Source of the DNA: JBEKZQ01 sp049509675
GTDB lineage: Bacteria; Planctomycetota; Planctomycetia; Pirellulales; Thermoguttaceae
Direction of reading: 5' to 3'
Assembly: GCA_049509675.1 (NCBI GenBank)
Contig: JBEKZQ010000399.1
Coordinates: forward strand, 1 to 5,921
Length of the DNA stretch: 5,921 bases
The position numbers were made by a program, and so were the translations under genes. Numbering within the stretch: the first letter of the stretch is position 1; each line of letters opens with the position of its first letter. Positions 4,595 to 5,921 of this stretch are shown here, in pieces. The notes beneath the pieces are model-generated. The model ran no database searches, was not told the origin of the DNA, and worked only from the letters and a program-made list of their open reading frames with translations.

Positions 4595-5623
4595 ATGCGT
4601 CTGACGCTTCACCCCTTTCAACTCCGTTTGCGCCGTCCGTTCACCATATCGCGCGGTGCCACGGTTGTGCAGCCGACACTCGTGGTCGAGTTGGAAGAGG
4701 ACGGGTTTCACGGCTACGGCGAAGCGCCTGATACGCCCTACTACGGCGCCAGCGTGGCCGGCATGGCGGCGGCCATCGAACAACTGCGGCCGCAAATCGA
4801 GACGGCCTCCGCCGCCGACCCCGAGGAGCTATGGGAAAAGCTGTGCGGCCCTTCCGGGTTGCTGTTTGCCCAAGCGGCCTTGGACGCGGCCTGCTGGGAT
4901 CTGTGGGGCAAACGCCACGCTTTCCCGCTGTGGAAGCTCTGGGGGCTGACCCTCGATCACCTCCCCCCCAGCGATTACACGATCGTTATCGATACCATAG
5001 ACCGAATGCTGCAGACTCTGGACGAGGTCCCCGGGTTCCCCGTCTACAAGATCAAGCTGGGCACGCCGCACGACCTGGAGATCGTGCGGGCGGTGCGGCG
5101 GCGGACCGACGCCGCCTTGCGCGTGGATGCCAACTGCGCCTGGAGCGCGGAGGAAACGATCGCCAACTCGCACGCCCTGGCCGAACTGGGCGTGCAGTTC
5201 ATCGAGCAGCCGCTGCCGGCCGACCGCTGGGTCGAGATGCAGCACGTCGCCGGCCGCTCGGCCTTGCCGCTGGTGGCCGACGAAAGTTGCCGGTCGGTTG
5301 CCGACGTCGATCGCTGCGCCGGCTGCTTTCAGGGCATCAACGTCAAGCTGTCGAAGTGCGGCGGACTGACGCCCGCACGGCGGATGATCGCCCGGGCCAG
5401 GCAGTTGGGGTTGCAAGTGATGATCGGCTGCTTCACGGAATCGACGGTGAGCATCTCGGCCGCCGCCCAGTTGTTGCCGTTGGCGGACTACGCCGATTTG
5501 GACGGGGCGCTGTTGCTGGCCGACGACGTTGCCGACGGCGTGCGGATCGATCGCGGCCGGGCTGTCTTCCCTGAGCAAAACGGTTGCGGCGTGACGCTGT
5601 GGGCCGGAAAAGGCCACCGGTAG
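4595..5623 (+). CDS. Dipeptide (L-Ala-D/L-Glu) epimerase, enolase superfamily
   Basis: 342 residues, a full-length member of the mandelate racemase/muconate lactonizing group. The N-terminal capping domain covers about 1-120 and the TIM-barrel follows. Catalytic features seen: the KxK pair K152/K154 (YKIKLG); metal ligands D178 (RVDAN), E204 (FIEQP) and D229 (VADES); the second-face lysine in NVKLSKCGG (K251); and the C-terminal DxD motif D301/D303 (YADLDG). In L-Ala-D/L-Glu epimerases the DxD binds the substrate ammonium group, and an N-terminal arginine (here R20, in FTISRG) contacts the glutamate side chain. The overall pattern (ISRG, VELEEDG, EQPLPA, ADESC, KLSKCGGLT, ADLDG) closely resembles remembered E. 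coli YcjG. The likely role is inverting the glutamate of L-Ala-D-Glu released from peptidoglycan so that ordinary peptidases can cleave it, in the cytoplasm; no signal peptide is present. Neighbours give no peptidoglycan context. A different dipeptide specificity is possible. Confidence 0.87.
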   Translation: MRLTLHPFQLRLRRPFTISRGATVVQPTLVVELEEDGFHGYGEAPDTPYYGASVAGMAAAIEQLRPQIETASAADPEELWEKLCGPSGLLFAQAALDAACWDLWGKRHAFPLWKLWGLTLDHLPPSDYTIVIDTIDRMLQTLDEVPGFPVYKIKLGTPHDLEIVRAVRRRTDAALRVDANCAWSAEETIANSHALAELGVQFIEQPLPADRWVEMQHVAGRSALPLVADESCRSVADVDRCAGCFQGINVKLSKCGGLTPARRMIARARQLGLQVMIGCFTESTVSISAAAQLLPLADYADLDGALLLADDVADGVRIDRGRAVFPEQNGCGVTLWAGKGHR

Positions 5624-5688
5624 TTGGTTGCCTCTGCCCTTGCGGAAACGACAAACCTTCGTTCGGTGGCCAGTGCGGCAACGTTCTC

Positions 5689-5706
5689 AGGCCGCTTCAG
5701 CGGTCT
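5689..5706 (+). terminator. Weak terminator-like hairpin after the epimerase gene
   Basis: AGGCCGC (5689-5695) pairs with GCGGTCT (5700-5706), with one G-U pair, around a TTCA loop, and is followed by TTCC. It begins 65 bp after the epimerase stop. A second small stem, CCGCC (5709-5713) with GGCGG (5717-5721), loop AAA, follows immediately. The T-tract is too short for a confident intrinsic terminator. Confidence 0.3.
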
Positions 5707-5753
5707 TTCCGCCAAAGGCGGTAATAGGCCCGCCGTTCACGTTCGGGTCTTGG

Positions 5754-5785
5754 GGCCGCTCTCGATTGTCCGTGCCCGAGCGGTC
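5754..5785. repeat. Inverted repeat in the gap before the transposase-like gene
   Basis: GGCCGCTC (5754-5761) pairs with GAGCGGTC (5778-5785), with one G-U pair, across a 16-nt loop. The arms share GGCCGCT and GCGGTC with the hairpin at 5689-5706. It lies just beyond the stop of the minus-strand ORF at 5809 and could be its terminator or part of an insertion-sequence end. Confidence 0.3.
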
Positions 5786-5808
5786 AGCCGCGTTTACGCC
5801 TTGTTGTT

Positions 5809-5921
5809 CTACACAAATACGGCCTCGGCTTCGGCCTCTGGGCCGAACACCTGCCAACAAAGGGTGATGTCGTGCAAGCGTTGAAGTCCCAGCCAGACCG
5901 TCTGCGGCCCAGGCTCGTCTT
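5809..5921 (-). CDS. Partial C-terminus of a probable transposase (IS4-like), running off the right edge
   Basis: The minus strand has an open frame from the window edge to a TAG at 5811-5809, giving the last 36 residues of a protein. The stretch TVWLGLQRLHDITLCWQVFG resembles the extreme C-terminus of DDE transposases of the IS4 type, where a W-x-G-L-Q-R segment followed by a hydrophobic helix is common. The end is acidic (EAEAEAVFV). This recognition is from memory of the motif, and only the tail is present, so the family is tentative. If correct, an insertion sequence begins here, and its terminal inverted repeat should lie between about 5720 and 5808. The other end is outside the window, so the repeat cannot be identified. 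Confidence 0.45.
   Translation of the reverse strand, partial: DEPGPQTVWLGLQRLHDITLCWQVFGPEAEAEAVFV

Overview
The window looks like a piece of a GC-rich planctomycete chromosome, probably Pirellulales-like. This is inferred from three things: secreted DUF1080/ThuA and SGNH-hydrolase genes, which are heavily amplified in that phylum; short hairpin-forming dispersed repeats between genes; and overall gene style. No rRNA, tRNA or other taxonomic marker is present, so the assignment is an inference. No tRNA, rRNA or CRISPR array was seen.

Left part (1-1831, plus strand). Bases 1-243 hold no gene but contain a 7-bp hairpin repeat and a good sigma70-type promoter (TTGACT, 17-bp spacer, TATGAT). 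The promoter leads to a strong ribosome binding site and a small unrecognised ORF (244-507). Directly behind it is a membrane protein (518-1831) that joins a GIDE-type domain (the domain found in eukaryotic MUL1/MAPL) to a C-terminal LemA domain. The two genes are probably cotranscribed and may be translationally coupled.

Middle part (1946-4525, minus strand). A two-gene operon reads leftward from a promoter near 4417-4445. It encodes a secreted SGNH/GDSL hydrolase (3601-4365), then, 35 bp downstream, a secreted fusion of a DUF1080 domain (3-keto-disaccharide hydrolase family) and a ThuA-like domain (1982-3565). Both domain families are tied to 3-keto-sugar chemistry, so the operon reads as an exported carbohydrate-processing unit, with the SGNH hydrolase plausibly removing ester groups. 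The operon is bracketed by two oppositely oriented, exact 31-bp copies of a hairpin repeat (1946-1976 and 4495-4525). The left copy lies between convergent genes and could terminate transcription from both sides.

Right part (4595-5921). A divergently transcribed enolase-superfamily gene (4595-5623) strongly resembles E. coli YcjG, L-Ala-D/L-Glu epimerase, with all expected catalytic residues and the C-terminal DxD motif. It probably acts in cytoplasmic recycling of peptidoglycan peptides. It is followed by 185 bp of structured non-coding DNA, then the 3' end of a minus-strand ORF that looks like a transposase C-terminus and runs off the window.

The most distinctive items are the GIDE-LemA fusion with its small upstream partner, the DUF1080-ThuA fusion, and the inverted 31-bp repeats around the carbohydrate operon. 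None of these can be called a new system from sequence alone.
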